64,000 nt of DNA from Candidatus Brachythrix odensensis (GTDB lineage: Bacteria; Chloroflexota; Anaerolineae; J036; Brachytrichaceae): assembly GCA_016714465.1 (NCBI GenBank), contig JADKDT010000007.1, forward strand, positions 89,789-153,788, read 5' to 3'. Shown piece by piece: positions 35,526-44,774 of the stretch (its first letter is position 1; each line of letters starts with the position of its first letter). Under the pieces are notes generated by a model. It saw only the letters and a list, made by a program, of their open reading frames with translations, did no database searches and was not told the DNA's origin. A program made the position numbers and the translations under genes.

Positions 35526-36623
35526 ATGCGGGTAGTCATGGTCTCCAAGGCGTTTGTCGTCGACGCCTATCAGCGCAAGTGCGAACTCATGGCCGAGGCC
35601 GATCCCGACTTGGAGCTGACCCTCGTCACGCCGCCCAGTTGGCGCTGGGGCGCCCGCGTGTCCACCTTCAAGCCAGCCCACGTCCGCGGCTACGCGGTGG
35701 TCGTTGCTCCCATTGCCCTGAATGGATCCTTTCATCTGCATTGGTATCGCGGTTTGGGCGGACTGATCCGGCGCCTGCAGCCCGACATCGCCCATATCGA
35801 CGAAGAGCCTTACAACATGGCCACCTGGCTCGCGTTCCGGGCTGCCCGCTCGGCCGGCGCGCGTCCGCTTTTCTTCACCTGGCAGAATCTGACGCGGGCT
35901 TACCCACCGCCGTTCAGATGGTTTGAGCGGTCCGTGCTGCGCGACGCGCGATGGGCGCTGGCCGGAAATGCCGCCGCCGCCGCCGTGATTGGCGCGAAAG
36001 GATACCGAGGCCCGACAACAGTCGTGCCCCAATTTGGGGTAGATGAGGAGATCTATCGTCCGCCTGCGGGACGACATTCGGATCGTTTTGTGGTGGGTTA
36101 CGCCGGTCGACTTGATCCTGAAAAGGGCGTGGACACGCTGATTGAAGCCTGCGCCCCGCTGCGCGAAGTCGAAGTCCAGATTGCCGGCGCCGGCCCGGAA
36201 CGCGAGCGGCTGGGCGCGCTTGCCGAGCGCCTCGCTATGACTTCGCGCACCCACTTCCTGGGGAGCCTTGACACCGCCGCCATGGTGGCGTTCTATCAGG
36301 GCCTCAACGCGTTTGTGTTGCCCTCGCGCAGCCGTCCCAACTGGGTTGAGCAGTTCGGGCGCGTGCTCATCGAGGCCATGGCCTGCAATGTCCCCGTGCT
36401 CGGATCTCGCAGCGGCGAGATCCCGAATGTAATTGGAGACGCTGGTGCGCTGTTTCCCGAAGGCGACATCAGCGCGCTGTCAGACGCGCTGCGAACGCTA
36501 TTGGGGTCACCCGATGCGGCCCGTGCCATCGGCCAGCGCGGGCGTGAGCGGGCGGTCGCGCACTTCAGCATGCGCCGGATCGCCCTCAATACGGTCCGGG
36601 TCTATCGCGAAATGCGCAACTGA
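35526..36623 (+). CDS. Glycosyltransferase family 4-like
   Basis: GT-B fold enzyme of 365 residues. The C-terminal domain has the GT4 pattern: VGYAGRLDPEKGVDTLIEA, then AGAGPERERL, FLPSRSRPNWVEQFGRVLIEAMAC-like nucleotide-binding segment and GSRSGEIPNVIGDAG. It transfers a sugar from a nucleotide donor, probably to a surface glycan. The start at 35526 (MRVVMVSK) is chosen for the -10 box 7 bases upstream; an ATG 9 bases earlier is also in frame. The divergent GT39-like gene suggests a shared pathway. Confidence 0.85.
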   Translation: MRVVMVSKAFVVDAYQRKCELMAEADPDLELTLVTPPSWRWGARVSTFKPAHVRGYAVVVAPIALNGSFHLHWYRGLGGLIRRLQPDIAHIDEEPYNMATWLAFRAARSAGARPLFFTWQNLTRAYPPPFRWFERSVLRDARWALAGNAAAAAVIGAKGYRGPTTVVPQFGVDEEIYRPPAGRHSDRFVVGYAGRLDPEKGVDTLIEACAPLREVEVQIAGAGPERERLGALAERLAMTSRTHFLGSLDTAAMVAFYQGLNAFVLPSRSRPNWVEQFGRVLIEAMACNVPVLGSRSGEIPNVIGDAGALFPEGDISALSDALRTLLGSPDAARAIGQRGRERAVAHFSMRRIALNTVRVYREMRN

Positions 36624-36799
36624 CCGCCATTCACGGCACGCTAAAGGCAGTCTTATGTCCATCCAATCCGCACGGGTCATACTGGCGGCGTTGAATCAAC
36701 TGGCTGAAGCGAACCGTGATCATTCTGGCGGGGACGTCGTCTCCGGCAGTGCCAATGGTCAGGCGTTCCGGCCGTGGTTCCGAGTGGAGGAAGCTTCCG

Positions 36800-37504
36800 A
36801 TGTTCTTTGATCCGATGTATCTTGTTTTTGCGTTGCCGGGGATCGCGCTGGCGCTCTGGGCGCAATGGAAAGTGAAGAGCGCGTACGCCAAATATGCCAA
36901 GGTTCCGGTCGGGCGTGGCGTGACTGGCGTTGAGATGGCCAAACTGCTGATGCGCCAAACGGGTGTCACCGTTGGCGTTGAGGGTATACCCGGTCAATTG
37001 ACCGATCACTACGATCCCCGCGACAAGACAATGCGGCTATCGGACAGTTCGCGGGCCAATTCGGTGGCATCCGTTGCGGTTGTCGCCCATGAGTTCGGTC
37101 ACGCCATGCAGGATTCCGAGAACTATGGCCCGCTCAAGCTGCGCGGGGCTATTGTCCCAGCCGTACAAATAAGCGCATGGGTGGGTCCGATCCTGTTCTT
37201 CGTAGGCTTTGGGATCGTCGGAATCGGCAGCGCCATCGGGCAGTCATTGGCCTGGCTCGGTGTCGCCACGTTTCTGATTGCGGCTACCTTCTCGCTCGTG
37301 ACATTGCCGGTGGAGTTCGACGCGAGCAGACGGGCCCTTCGGATGCTGGAAGCGACCTATGCGTTGGATCCAGACGAGCTTTCTGGGGCGAAGAAAGTGC
37401 TTGACGCGGCAGCCCTGACGTATGTCGCCGCAGCCGCGCAGTCACTCCTCACCCTGCTCTACTATGTCACGCTGCTGACCGGCGGTCGGCGGCGCGGCGA
37501 CTAG
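36800..37504 (+). CDS. YugP-type zinc metallopeptidase
   Basis: Membrane-bound putative protease of 234 residues. The zinc motif HEFGHAMQ lies at about residue 95, between an N-terminal membrane helix and two or three central helices. GVTGVEMAKLLM and DHYDPRDKTMRLS are family-typical for YugP. A further acidic residue in FDASRRAL is the probable third ligand region. Function in bacteria is unknown; the type suggests membrane-protein quality control. A GGAGGAAG ribosome site before the ATG. Plausibly followed in tandem by the next two genes, each with its own start signals. Confidence 0.88.
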   Translation: MFFDPMYLVFALPGIALALWAQWKVKSAYAKYAKVPVGRGVTGVEMAKLLMRQTGVTVGVEGIPGQLTDHYDPRDKTMRLSDSSRANSVASVAVVAHEFGHAMQDSENYGPLKLRGAIVPAVQISAWVGPILFFVGFGIVGIGSAIGQSLAWLGVATFLIAATFSLVTLPVEFDASRRALRMLEATYALDPDELSGAKKVLDAAALTYVAAAAQSLLTLLYYVTLLTGGRRRGD

Positions 37505-37535
37505 GCATCACGCCGAAGGCTATAATCCACTGATC

Positions 37536-38018
37536 ATGAATGCAGACACCACGCCTCCGGTGGCAACACCCGCCACGCCGGACCTTACCGGGCCTGCAAC
37601 TGCCGAGAAACCCAAGACAAATTGGAAACTGCTTATTGCTCTCATTGGCGGTTTCATCATTGTCGCGGTATTGCTCGTGCTGGTGTTCTCGTTTCTGGCG
37701 TTTGACCCCGTTCGCACGGCGAACCTGCGTGACATCGTCATCATCGTGGCTGCATTCGCGGGCCTTGTGATGAGTCTTGTGATCGGCGCAATTCTGGCAG
37801 TTCTCACCTGGCAGATCCAATCACTGATCATGATGTTGCGCAACGAGATCAAACCAATGTTGACCAACGTCAATCAAGCGGTCAGCAGTGTTCGGGGCAC
37901 GACGATGCTGATCAGCGACAATGTCGCAAAACCAACCATCAAGATCGCCAGTTGGATTGCCGGTCTGCGCGGGGCTGGCGACGCGCTTACGGCCAGGTTT
38001 TCAAATCGGAAGCGGTAA
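37536..38018 (+). CDS. Two-helix membrane protein, DUF948-like
   Basis: 160 residues: a Pro/Thr-rich N-terminus, then two hydrophobic helices (about 30-55 and 69-95), and an amphipathic C-terminal part (NEIKPMLTNVNQAVSSVRGTT) of the kind seen in DUF948 proteins. It is followed 27 bases later by a YtxH gene, a common pair (stress or envelope related). A perfect TATAAT 9 bases before the ATG indicates a leaderless mRNA. Function unknown. Confidence 0.65.
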   Translation: MNADTTPPVATPATPDLTGPATAEKPKTNWKLLIALIGGFIIVAVLLVLVFSFLAFDPVRTANLRDIVIIVAAFAGLVMSLVIGAILAVLTWQIQSLIMMLRNEIKPMLTNVNQAVSSVRGTTMLISDNVAKPTIKIASWIAGLRGAGDALTARFSNRKR

Positions 38019-38045
38019 CGCCGCCAAGTAAAGGAGAATATCAAC

Positions 38046-38423
38046 ATGTCAGACAGAGATTCGGGCGCCGAGATCGGCGCGTTCTTCGCGGGAGTATTGA
38101 TCGGCGGGCTGGTCGGCGCAGCCACGGCCCTGTTACTTGCGCCTCAGACCGGTGAAGAGACACGCAAGGTGATCGGCAAGACCAGCGAAGAGTGGCGCGA
38201 TCGCGCTCAGGACGTGCTGGAGGACGCCCGCGAGCGCGCGGACGCCACGATTGCCGATTCGCGCCGCCGGGCAGAGCGCATTCTTGATGAGGCCCGCACG
38301 AAGGCTGACGCCATCGTTGGCGAAGCCCGCGAACGCGTCGAGACCGTCATCGAGGATCGGCGCGCGCGCGGAAAGAAGGTTGAAGCCACGGCCCCAGCCG
38401 CGCCCGAGGCGCCCGCGGCCTAG
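38046..38423 (+). CDS. YtxH domain protein
   Basis: 125-residue protein with a glycine-rich membrane helix (FFAGVLIGGLVGAATALLLAP) directly followed by QTGEETRK, the YtxH/GvpP-like signature. The rest is a long charged helix with heptad-like Ala/Arg/Glu repeats. A stress-associated envelope protein of unknown mechanism. AAGGAG site. Ends with a Pro/Ala tail; a strong intrinsic terminator follows. Confidence 0.82.
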   Translation: MSDRDSGAEIGAFFAGVLIGGLVGAATALLLAPQTGEETRKVIGKTSEEWRDRAQDVLEDARERADATIADSRRRAERILDEARTKADAIVGEARERVETVIEDRRARGKKVEATAPAAPEAPAA

Positions 38424-38497
38424 CGCAGCGGCGCTAATCGGATTCGGACGTTGTGCCGCAGGCGTCCGCCATCAGGCGGACGCGCGGACACGTCCTT

Positions 38498-38536
38498 GCC
38501 GCGCGGATCGCATGCGATCCGCGCGGCGACTTTTTT
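38498..38536 (+). terminator. Intrinsic terminator after the YtxH gene
   Basis: Perfect 15-bp stem (38498-38512 with 38513-38527) then six T at 38531-38536. A second hairpin with 9-bp arms (38462-38470 and 38475-38483) lies just upstream. Confidence 0.85.
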
Positions 38537-39093
38537 CACAGCGTCAGTCCGGCGATCAGCACCGTTGCGATCAGCGCAATCAGCATCGCCGCGAGCAGGG
38601 CAGCCGCCAGGATAACCAAACCGACGGGTAGAACGCGCCGCGTGATACTGCCCGCGCTCAGGCGCGCCACAGGTGCCTTGCGTATCGGTTGCACTGGGTC
38701 GTCGTCGACCCCGCGCACCCGATCCTTCCAGAGGTCAGGGATCGCGCGCCAGACCAGCGCAACGCCGATGAGGGTCATTGGCGCAAACGCGCTCATCCAC
38801 AAAAACCGCCCGTCGGCACTGGCCGTGGACCGGATCCAGGGCAGACCAAGACCCACAACGGCCAGGGCCAGACCCAGCACCCACATGCCCGTGCGGGCAC
38901 GGCTCGTCCGGGGCTCCGCTCGGGACGGGCCCGGACCCGTCAAAGCCGACCAGATCAGCATAGCCCCAGTCACCTCGAAAAAGAGGGTGATGACCATGAC
39001 TTCGGTCTGGTCACGGGCCGGAACGACAAAGGGAATGGAGGCGCCCATACCAAGCAAGGCCAGGCCAAATCCAGCCCCAAACCACATTCGCAT
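38536..39093 (-). CDS. Hydrophobic membrane protein, function unknown
   Basis: 185 residues with five predicted membrane helices: a first pair, then a charged loop (GPGPSRAEPRTSRAR), a second pair around FLWMSAFAPMTLIGVALVW, and a C-terminal helix. No family recognised. The ATG at 39093 (MRMWFG) is preferred because a TAGTAT box lies 6 bases upstream; a TTG two codons earlier is also possible. Its 3' end overlaps the T-run of the convergent terminator. Confidence 0.5.
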   Translation of the reverse strand: MRMWFGAGFGLALLGMGASIPFVVPARDQTEVMVITLFFEVTGAMLIWSALTGPGPSRAEPRTSRARTGMWVLGLALAVVGLGLPWIRSTASADGRFLWMSAFAPMTLIGVALVWRAIPDLWKDRVRGVDDDPVQPIRKAPVARLSAGSITRRVLPVGLVILAAALLAAMLIALIATVLIAGLTL

Positions 39094-39144
39094 GAGCAAA
39101 TACTAACCCAGACACGACCGTGAAGCCAATTGGACTTCGGACGG

Positions 39145-39150
39145 TATAAT
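39145..39150 (+). promoter_or_regulatory. -10 box of the DtxR-type regulator gene
   Basis: TATAAT 52 bases before the chosen start. The -35 position has no good match. An ATG 4 bases after the box would need the transcript to start upstream of it. Confidence 0.45.
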
Positions 39151-39202
39151 CTCAATGCCTGTCAACTTTCAGTTTGATGGGGCTCAAAGAAGGCGAACGG
39201 AG

Positions 39203-39877
39203 ATGGCAACTTCTGTGTCCGATGAATTGAATGACTCCACCCTCCACTATTTGGACGTAATCTATCGATTGACGTTGCGGGGCGATGCCGCCAACACAAC
39301 CGAGATCGCCACGCGGATCGGGGTCACGCCGTCCGGCGCCAGCGTCATGCTGAAACGCCTGGCCGATCGCAAACTGATTGCACTCACGCCCTATCGCGGC
39401 GCGCTGTTGACCGCCACGGGCACACGGGCGGCGCTGCGCACGATTCGACGGCACCGGTTGCTCGAGGCTTTTCTGCACGACGTCATGAAGTTTTCGTGGG
39501 ACGAGGTCGACGTGCATGCCCATGCGCTCGAAACGGCCATCAATGAAGCCTTTGAGGATCGGATGGATGCGCTGCTTGGACACCCGATTCGCTGCCCGCA
39601 CGGGCACCTGATCCCATCGAAGGAAGGTGTGCTCCCGCAGGTCAGCGATGTGCCGTTGTTGGACCAGAAGGCCGGCGCGCACGGCGTTGTGCGCCTGGTT
39701 GACACCGACAATTCGGACTGGCTGCGCTATATCGCCGAATTGGGTTTGCTGCCTGGGGCGCGTGTCACGATCAAGGATGTCGCGCCCTATGGCGGTCCGA
39801 TCACGCTGATCAAGGACGCCGCAACGATCAGCCTGGGGCGCAACCTGGCCGAGCTCATTTCGATCGAAGTGATTTAG
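39203..39877 (+). CDS. DtxR/MntR-family metal-dependent regulator
   Basis: Binds DNA in response to Fe2+ or Mn2+. Three domains in 224 residues: an N-terminal winged helix with NTTEIATRIGVTPSGASVMLKRL, a dimerisation and metal-binding domain (RRHRLLEAFLHDV, with His and Glu in HAHALETAINE and CPHGHLIPS), and a C-terminal SH3/FeoA-like domain (ELGLLPGARVTIKD). The metal pattern cannot separate iron from manganese sensing. No transporter gene is adjacent. The YcgQR pair at 47.5-49.3 kb is a possible but unproven target. Confidence 0.88.
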   Translation: MATSVSDELNDSTLHYLDVIYRLTLRGDAANTTEIATRIGVTPSGASVMLKRLADRKLIALTPYRGALLTATGTRAALRTIRRHRLLEAFLHDVMKFSWDEVDVHAHALETAINEAFEDRMDALLGHPIRCPHGHLIPSKEGVLPQVSDVPLLDQKAGAHGVVRLVDTDNSDWLRYIAELGLLPGARVTIKDVAPYGGPITLIKDAATISLGRNLAELISIEVI

Positions 39878-39901
39878 GCGGGTGCCGGTCCGGTACATGC
39901 A

Positions 39902-39938
39902 ACGCAGGCGCCGTGGCAAATTGCCACGGCGCCTGCGT
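39902..39938. terminator. Bidirectional 18-bp hairpin between convergent genes
   Basis: Perfect arms 39902-39919 and 39921-39938. It lies between the stop of the DtxR-type gene and the stop of rpsT. Confidence 0.55.
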
Positions 39939-39955
39939 ACGTCGCGTCGTTGCCG

Positions 39956-40234
39956 CTACTTCTTAACGGCGGCGGTCAGCTTGTTCAACTGCTTCGCGAG
40001 GCGGCTCTTGCGGCGCGAGGCGTTGTTCTTGTGAATCAGGCCCTTGCCGGCGGCCTTGTCGAGCTTGCTGGCCGACAGCTTTTCGGCTTCGGCTGCGCCC
40101 GTTACGTCACGCGCGGCCAGGGCAACCCGGGTTGCTTTCACGGCGGTGCGGGCGCGCGAGCGATGAAGTTGATTGAATTGGGCCTTGCGGGCGCTGTTGC
40201 GAATGCGCTGCTTGGCGGATGCGGTATTTGCCAC
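39956..40234 (-). CDS. rpsT: 30S ribosomal protein S20
   Basis: 92-residue basic helical protein that binds 16S rRNA early in assembly. MANTASAKQRIRNSARK and GLIHKNNASRRKSRLAKQLNK are the family landmarks. AGGAG site; monocistronic. Confidence 0.97.
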   Translation of the reverse strand: MANTASAKQRIRNSARKAQFNQLHRSRARTAVKATRVALAARDVTGAAEAEKLSASKLDKAAGKGLIHKNNASRRKSRLAKQLNKLTAAVKK

Positions 40235-40295
40235 GTGTGTGTTGCTCCTAACGGCTGATTGAGAGGATCAGAGTCGCGTATTCAGGCGGGTGCGG

Positions 40296-40301
40296 ATTAT
40301 A
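40296..40301 (-). promoter_or_regulatory. -10 box of rpsT
   Basis: A perfect TATAAT on the minus strand, 61 bases before the S20 start, between it and the glutamine-type ATPase gene end. No good -35 box. Confidence 0.4.
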
Positions 40302-40314
40302 ACGCAGGTTGGGC

Positions 40315-41073
40315 TCAATGCAGAATCTGGGACAAGAACAGCTGGGTGCGTTCATGCTCAGGCGTGCTGAACAGCTTCGCAGGCGGCCCCATCTCCACAA
40401 TATTGCCCTGGTCGAAGAAGCAGACCCGGTGCGCGACGTTGCGGGCAAAGTTCATCTCGTGCGTGACGCAGATCATGGTCATGCCTGATTTTGCAAGGTC
40501 GACCATGACCTCGAGCACTTCCTTGATCATTTCCGGATCCAGGGCGGAGGTGGGTTCATCGAACAGCATCACTTTCGGTTCCATGGCCAGGGCTCGGGCA
40601 ATTGCGACCCGCTGTTGCTGCCCACCCGAGAGTTGACCGGGATATTTGTCCGCCTGCTCAGGAATCCGGACGCGTTCGAGGAGTTCCCGCGCAATCTTGC
40701 CCGCCCGCTCGCGATTCATCTTGCGCACACGCATTGGGGCCAGGGTGATGTTCTCCAGAACCGTCAGGTGCGGAAAGAGATTGAAAGACTGGAAGACCAT
40801 GCCGACTTCCGAGCGAATCCGCTCGATGTTCCGGACGTCGTGGGTGAGTTCTATGCCGTCAACGATGATTGTGCCGCGCTGATGCTCTTCGAGCCGGTTG
40901 ATGGTGCGAATGAACGAGGATTTGCCTGAGCCGGAAGGGCCCATGACGACGACGACTTCGCCCCGCGCAACCGACAGCGTGACCCCCCGCAGGGCGTGGA
41001 ACTGGCCGTACCACTTGTGCACGTCTACGCACTGGATCATCGCGGACTCCGGATTGGTGTTGGATTGGCTCAT
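40315..41073 (-). CDS. Polar amino acid ABC transporter ATPase (AapP/GlnQ-like)
   Basis: ATP-binding subunit of a general amino acid importer, 252 residues. Walker A GPSGSGKSS, Q-loop VFQSFNLFPHLTV, signature LSGGQQQR, Walker B VMLFDEPTSALD and H-loop VTHEM are all intact. Last gene of the order SBP, permease, permease, ATPase, as in the aapJQMP cluster of rhizobia. A second in-frame start (MIQCVDVHKWYG) 33 bases downstream would remove a short non-conserved leader. Confidence 0.95.
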   Translation of the reverse strand: MSQSNTNPESAMIQCVDVHKWYGQFHALRGVTLSVARGEVVVVMGPSGSGKSSFIRTINRLEEHQRGTIIVDGIELTHDVRNIERIRSEVGMVFQSFNLFPHLTVLENITLAPMRVRKMNRERAGKIARELLERVRIPEQADKYPGQLSGGQQQRVAIARALAMEPKVMLFDEPTSALDPEMIKEVLEVMVDLAKSGMTMICVTHEMNFARNVAHRVCFFDQGNIVEMGPPAKLFSTPEHERTQLFLSQILH

Positions 41074-41081
41074 GAAAGCAC

Positions 41082-42344
41082 CTAACGACGCGACGCAGAC
41101 TGCGGCAGTTCGAGCCGGCGGCTGATGGCGCCCATAACGTAGCTAAAAATCCAGTAGATGGCGGCAACGAAGAGGTAAACCTCACGCTGCGTGCCGATGA
41201 ATTTCGGCTGGGCGAGCACGGTATTGCCGATGCCAAGCAGATCGAGCAGGCTGACGATGGTGACCAGCGAAGTGTCCTTGAAGAGCCCAATAAACTGGCC
41301 GACCAGAATCGGAACGACCATGCGCAGCGCCTGCGGCAGCACGATAAGCGTCATTTTCTGGGTGGCGGTCAGGCCCAGCGCATCCGCGGCCTCGAACTGG
41401 CCGCGCGGAATGTTTTGCAGGCCGCCCCGCACATTCTCAGCCATGTAGGCCGCGCTGAACAGGCTCACCCCCGCCATGGCTCGTATCACACGATCGATTT
41501 CGGGCCGGAAGCTGATCGGGCCAAATGTCACCCGATCCGGTAGAAACAGCGGCAGGATCAACTGGGCCATGAACAGAATTGTGATCAGCGGCACACCCCG
41601 GATCAGCTCGATATAGCCGATGCAAAAGGCCTTGACGACAGGCAGTTTCGACCGGCGGCCGAGCGCCAGGAGTACGCCCAACGGAAACGACGCCACGATG
41701 CCGACGGCCGTGATCAGCAGGGTGAGCAGCAATCCTCCCCACAAGTTCGAGCCGACGGTGGCGAGCAGCCCATCGGGGCCCAGGCCAGCCACCAGCACAA
41801 AACACACCGGCAGATACAGAATCCATGCCGGACCCACCAGCTTTCGCGCTCGAGCCGGCGCGCGCGCGGCGATCGCGTAACCCAACGCCCCGAGGGTCGA
41901 CATGGCGACCAGCCAGGCCAAACTCGGCAGCATCAAACCGAAGCCCGCGACTTTTTCGGTGGCCGGGATGCTCAGCGCGCCCGGGAGCAGTCCGAGCAGG
42001 AGAAAAGCGGTCAGAATCGCCGCGCCCACCGCACGCTGGCGAAAGAGCCACAACCCCCACGAAACGCCGCAGATCAGGGCCAGAAGCAGCACGCACACCC
42101 AGACCCGCCAGACATATTCGATCGGATACTGTCCAATGGCAAACAGGCGAATGTTCTCAATGACGACCTGCCAGCGCGCTTCGGTGAGCGCCCAGGTCAC
42201 GATTGGAATGACGAGGCTCAGCAGCAGGACGATCCCGAGGACGGTTACCGCCCCATCCGCCACCGAGCGGAACAAATTCTGGCGAAGCCAGCGCAGGATC
42301 GAGATCCGTTCGGTCAGAGGCGGGAGCGCTGCAGAAGTGTTCAT
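41082..42344 (-). CDS. Amino acid ABC transporter permease (AapM-like)
   Basis: 420-residue inner membrane subunit. The C-terminal half is the typical HisM/GlnP permease with the ATPase-contact loop (EAADALGLTATQKMTLIVLPQALR). The N-terminal half adds extra helices, as in AapM/BztC. It overlaps the upstream permease gene by 4 bases and ends 8 bases before the ATPase gene. Substrate as for the binding protein. Confidence 0.93.
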   Translation of the reverse strand: MNTSAALPPLTERISILRWLRQNLFRSVADGAVTVLGIVLLLSLVIPIVTWALTEARWQVVIENIRLFAIGQYPIEYVWRVWVCVLLLALICGVSWGLWLFRQRAVGAAILTAFLLLGLLPGALSIPATEKVAGFGLMLPSLAWLVAMSTLGALGYAIAARAPARARKLVGPAWILYLPVCFVLVAGLGPDGLLATVGSNLWGGLLLTLLITAVGIVASFPLGVLLALGRRSKLPVVKAFCIGYIELIRGVPLITILFMAQLILPLFLPDRVTFGPISFRPEIDRVIRAMAGVSLFSAAYMAENVRGGLQNIPRGQFEAADALGLTATQKMTLIVLPQALRMVVPILVGQFIGLFKDTSLVTIVSLLDLLGIGNTVLAQPKFIGTQREVYLFVAAIYWIFSYVMGAISRRLELPQSASRR

Positions 42345-43330
42345 CGCTCAATCAACCTGACCTTGTTGTTGTACCAGTTCATAAACAGGGATGTCAGCAG
42401 GCTGGTTGTCAGATAGATGCCCATTACGACCGCGATCATCTCAACCGCCCGTCCGGTCTGATTGATGATGACCGTCGAAATACTCCACAAATCCGGATAA
42501 CCAACGGCCGCGGCCAGGGACGAGTTCTTGGTGAGGTTGAGGTACTGGCTGGTCAGAGGCGGAATGATTACTCGCAGCGCCTGGGGCAGGACGATCAGCC
42601 GGATCGACTGCATTCCGGTGAACCCCAGGGCCCGAGCTGCCTCGAACTGTCCGCGCGGGATGGCCTGCACGCCTGCGCGAATGACCTCGCCGATGAAGGC
42701 CGCCGTATAGATGACAAGCCCTGAGAGAATTGCGAACAGCTCGGGAGACAGGACAAAACCACCGTCGAAGATCCGGCCGCGCACAACGGGCAGGCTGAGG
42801 GCGCCTTCAAGCAGCCACGGAATGGCGACGCCGCGGTTTGAGACCAGGATCGGGCCGATCGAAAGCGCCTCGCTGATCTTCGGCAGGTTGAAGACGATGC
42901 CGCGATACCAGAAGACGAGAAACACCAGGAGCGGCACGTTGCGCATGATCTCGGTGTAGACCCGCGCCAGCCGGCTGATGATGAAATTGTGCGTAAGACC
43001 GGCGAGTCCGGTGATCAGGCCAAAGACAGACGCAAGGACAATCCCGACGCTGGCGACAACAAGCGTATTGACCAGGCCAACCTGAAACGCCTGCAGATAG
43101 TTGCTGCTCGCGGTGTACTCCAGAAACGAATCGCTGATGTCGAATCCGGCCCGGGTCGGCAGGAAGTCAAAGCCAATGGGAATATTCTGCCGGCGCAGGG
43201 CGCTGAGCAGATTTCCGAATAAGAACACGCCCGCGGCGATGACGACAACAACAAAGGCGACTTGGGCGAGAACGGCATAGGCGCGCTCATCGCGCCAGAT
43301 CGGAATACGTGTCTTTTTTGTATCGCTCAC
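42341..43330 (-). CDS. Amino acid ABC transporter permease (AapQ-like)
   Basis: Second permease of the importer, 329 residues. The EAA-type loop ARALGFTGMQSIRLIVLPQALR contacts the ATPase. LPTRAGFDISDSFLEYTASSN is the periplasmic insertion seen in AapQ/BztB. Overlap with the next permease (ATGA-type) shows tight coupling. Confidence 0.93.
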   Translation of the reverse strand: MSDTKKTRIPIWRDERAYAVLAQVAFVVVVIAAGVFLFGNLLSALRRQNIPIGFDFLPTRAGFDISDSFLEYTASSNYLQAFQVGLVNTLVVASVGIVLASVFGLITGLAGLTHNFIISRLARVYTEIMRNVPLLVFLVFWYRGIVFNLPKISEALSIGPILVSNRGVAIPWLLEGALSLPVVRGRIFDGGFVLSPELFAILSGLVIYTAAFIGEVIRAGVQAIPRGQFEAARALGFTGMQSIRLIVLPQALRVIIPPLTSQYLNLTKNSSLAAAVGYPDLWSISTVIINQTGRAVEMIAVVMGIYLTTSLLTSLFMNWYNNKVRLIER

Positions 43331-43369
43331 ATCGTCACCGTGCCGCAGGATTGATTTTGGAATACACGA

Positions 43370-43418
43370 AGGCGCGCGGCATCGCCAGGACTATCGTCCC
43401 AGCGACTGCCGCGCGCCT
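43370..43418 (-). other. Intercistronic hairpin between binding protein and permease genes
   Basis: 11-bp perfect arms (43370-43380 and 43408-43418) with a 27-base loop. Placed between the highly expressed binding protein and the permeases, it probably stabilises the upstream message, as in other ABC operons. Confidence 0.5.
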
Positions 43419-43456
43419 GTGATCCATACCTTCGCTTGCCGCTGTTATCTTCGAAA

Positions 43457-44614
43457 CTAGCGGATCGGCGGGGCGTACATCAGCCCGCCCTTGTTCCAAA
43501 GGCTGTTGATGCCGCGCGGGATCGCGGTTGGCGTGGTCGGCCCAAGATTGCGGTCGTAAACCTCGCCAAAGTTGCCGACGCCCTTGACGATGTTGTAGGC
43601 GAACGCATTGTCCAGGCCGAGCTTCTTGCCCATATCGCCTTCAACGCCGAGCAGGCGCTTGGTTTCATTGTCCTTGGTCGAGCCCTTAAGCTGCTCCACA
43701 TTCTGCGAAGTCACGCCATATTCTTCGGCCGCGAACATCGCAAATACCGACCACTTGACAATGTCAAACCACTGATCATCGCCATGCCGGACGGCCGGTC
43801 CAAGCGGCTCCTTGGACATGACAACATCAAGAATGACGTGGTCGGCGGGCTTCTTCAGCACCGAACGGCGCGAGATCAGGCCCGAGATGTCGGTGGTGTA
43901 GGCGTCGCAGCGCTCGGACTCATAGGCGGCGGTGGCATCGTCGGCGGTCTCCACGCTCAGCGGCTTGTAGTTGATCTTGCGCACGCCCATCTGATCGGCC
44001 AGATTCAGCTCAGTGGTTGTGCCCTTCTGCACGCAGATCGTGCGGTCCTTCAAATCCTCGAGCTTCGTGATCCCGCTCGCCTTGGGAACCATCATGCCCT
44101 GGCCGTCGTAAAACGTCACGGGCGCGAAGTTCAGGCCGAGTTCAGTGTCGCGCTGAAGCGACCAGGTCGTATTGCGGCTCAGCACATCGATGTCGCCGCT
44201 CTGCAGGGCGGTGAAGCGCTGCTGGGTGGTCAGATTCCGAAATTCGACCTTGGTGCCATCGCCAAAGACAGCCGCCGCCACCGCGCGGCAGACATCCACA
44301 TCCAGTCCAGAATACTTTCCAGCCGAGTCAACGAAGCTGAAACCCGGGACCAGGCCCGACACGCCGCAAATGAGCTTGCCGCGCTCCGTGACTTTTTTGA
44401 GCGTGGCGCCGCTTGCGGCAACGACTGCCGCAGCCGGCGCTGCTGGGGCGGCTGTTGCGGCGGGCGCCGCCGGCGCGGACGGCGCAGCGGCGGCCTTCTC
44501 CACAACCCGTGTAACCTCCACGACGCGCGTGACCTCAACCGGCGCCGTGCTGCACGCGGACAGCGCCAGGGCGACTGCCGACAAAAGGACCGATCCAAGC
44601 TTGGTCTTCTTCAT
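43457..44614 (-). CDS. Amino acid ABC transporter substrate-binding lipoprotein (AapJ-like)
   Basis: 385-residue solute-binding protein. Lipobox LALSACS with Cys at about 20 indicates a lipoprotein, which fits a Gram-positive-like or monoderm envelope. An Ala/Pro-rich linker (about 35-75) follows. Domain signatures: CGVSGLVPGFSFVDSAGKYSGLDVDVCRAVAAA at the N-lobe, TWSLQRDTELGLNF and the C-lobe DNQWFDIVKW-type segment. The order matches AapJ. The good TTGACA promoter 65 bases upstream drives the operon. Confidence 0.93.
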   Translation of the reverse strand: MKKTKLGSVLLSAVALALSACSTAPVEVTRVVEVTRVVEKAAAAPSAPAAPAATAAPAAPAAAVVAASGATLKKVTERGKLICGVSGLVPGFSFVDSAGKYSGLDVDVCRAVAAAVFGDGTKVEFRNLTTQQRFTALQSGDIDVLSRNTTWSLQRDTELGLNFAPVTFYDGQGMMVPKASGITKLEDLKDRTICVQKGTTTELNLADQMGVRKINYKPLSVETADDATAAYESERCDAYTTDISGLISRRSVLKKPADHVILDVVMSKEPLGPAVRHGDDQWFDIVKWSVFAMFAAEEYGVTSQNVEQLKGSTKDNETKRLLGVEGDMGKKLGLDNAFAYNIVKGVGNFGEVYDRNLGPTTPTAIPRGINSLWNKGGLMYAPPIR

Positions 44615-44679
44615 ATATGTCTCCTATGGATGACGCTTTGGCCCTGCGCTGAGTTCTTTACCGGAAACAGGGTGCGGAG

Positions 44680-44707
44680 ATTCTACATGGGCGGGCCGGG
44701 ATGTCAA
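44680..44707 (-). promoter_or_regulatory. Promoter of the amino acid transporter operon
   Basis: On the minus strand a perfect TTGACA (44702-44707) and TAGAAT (44680-44685) are separated by 16 bases. Best -35 box in the window. Confidence 0.7.
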
Positions 44708-44774
44708 ATTCGCCTGGCGGCTCCGAGAGGCGCCGCCGGGCAAATGGCGCATAATCAGCACTGGAGTTTTAGGA

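Noticed and set aside
39155..39202. Upstream ATG of the DtxR-type gene
   Set aside because: It lies only 4 bases after a perfect -10 box, so the transcript would begin downstream of it.
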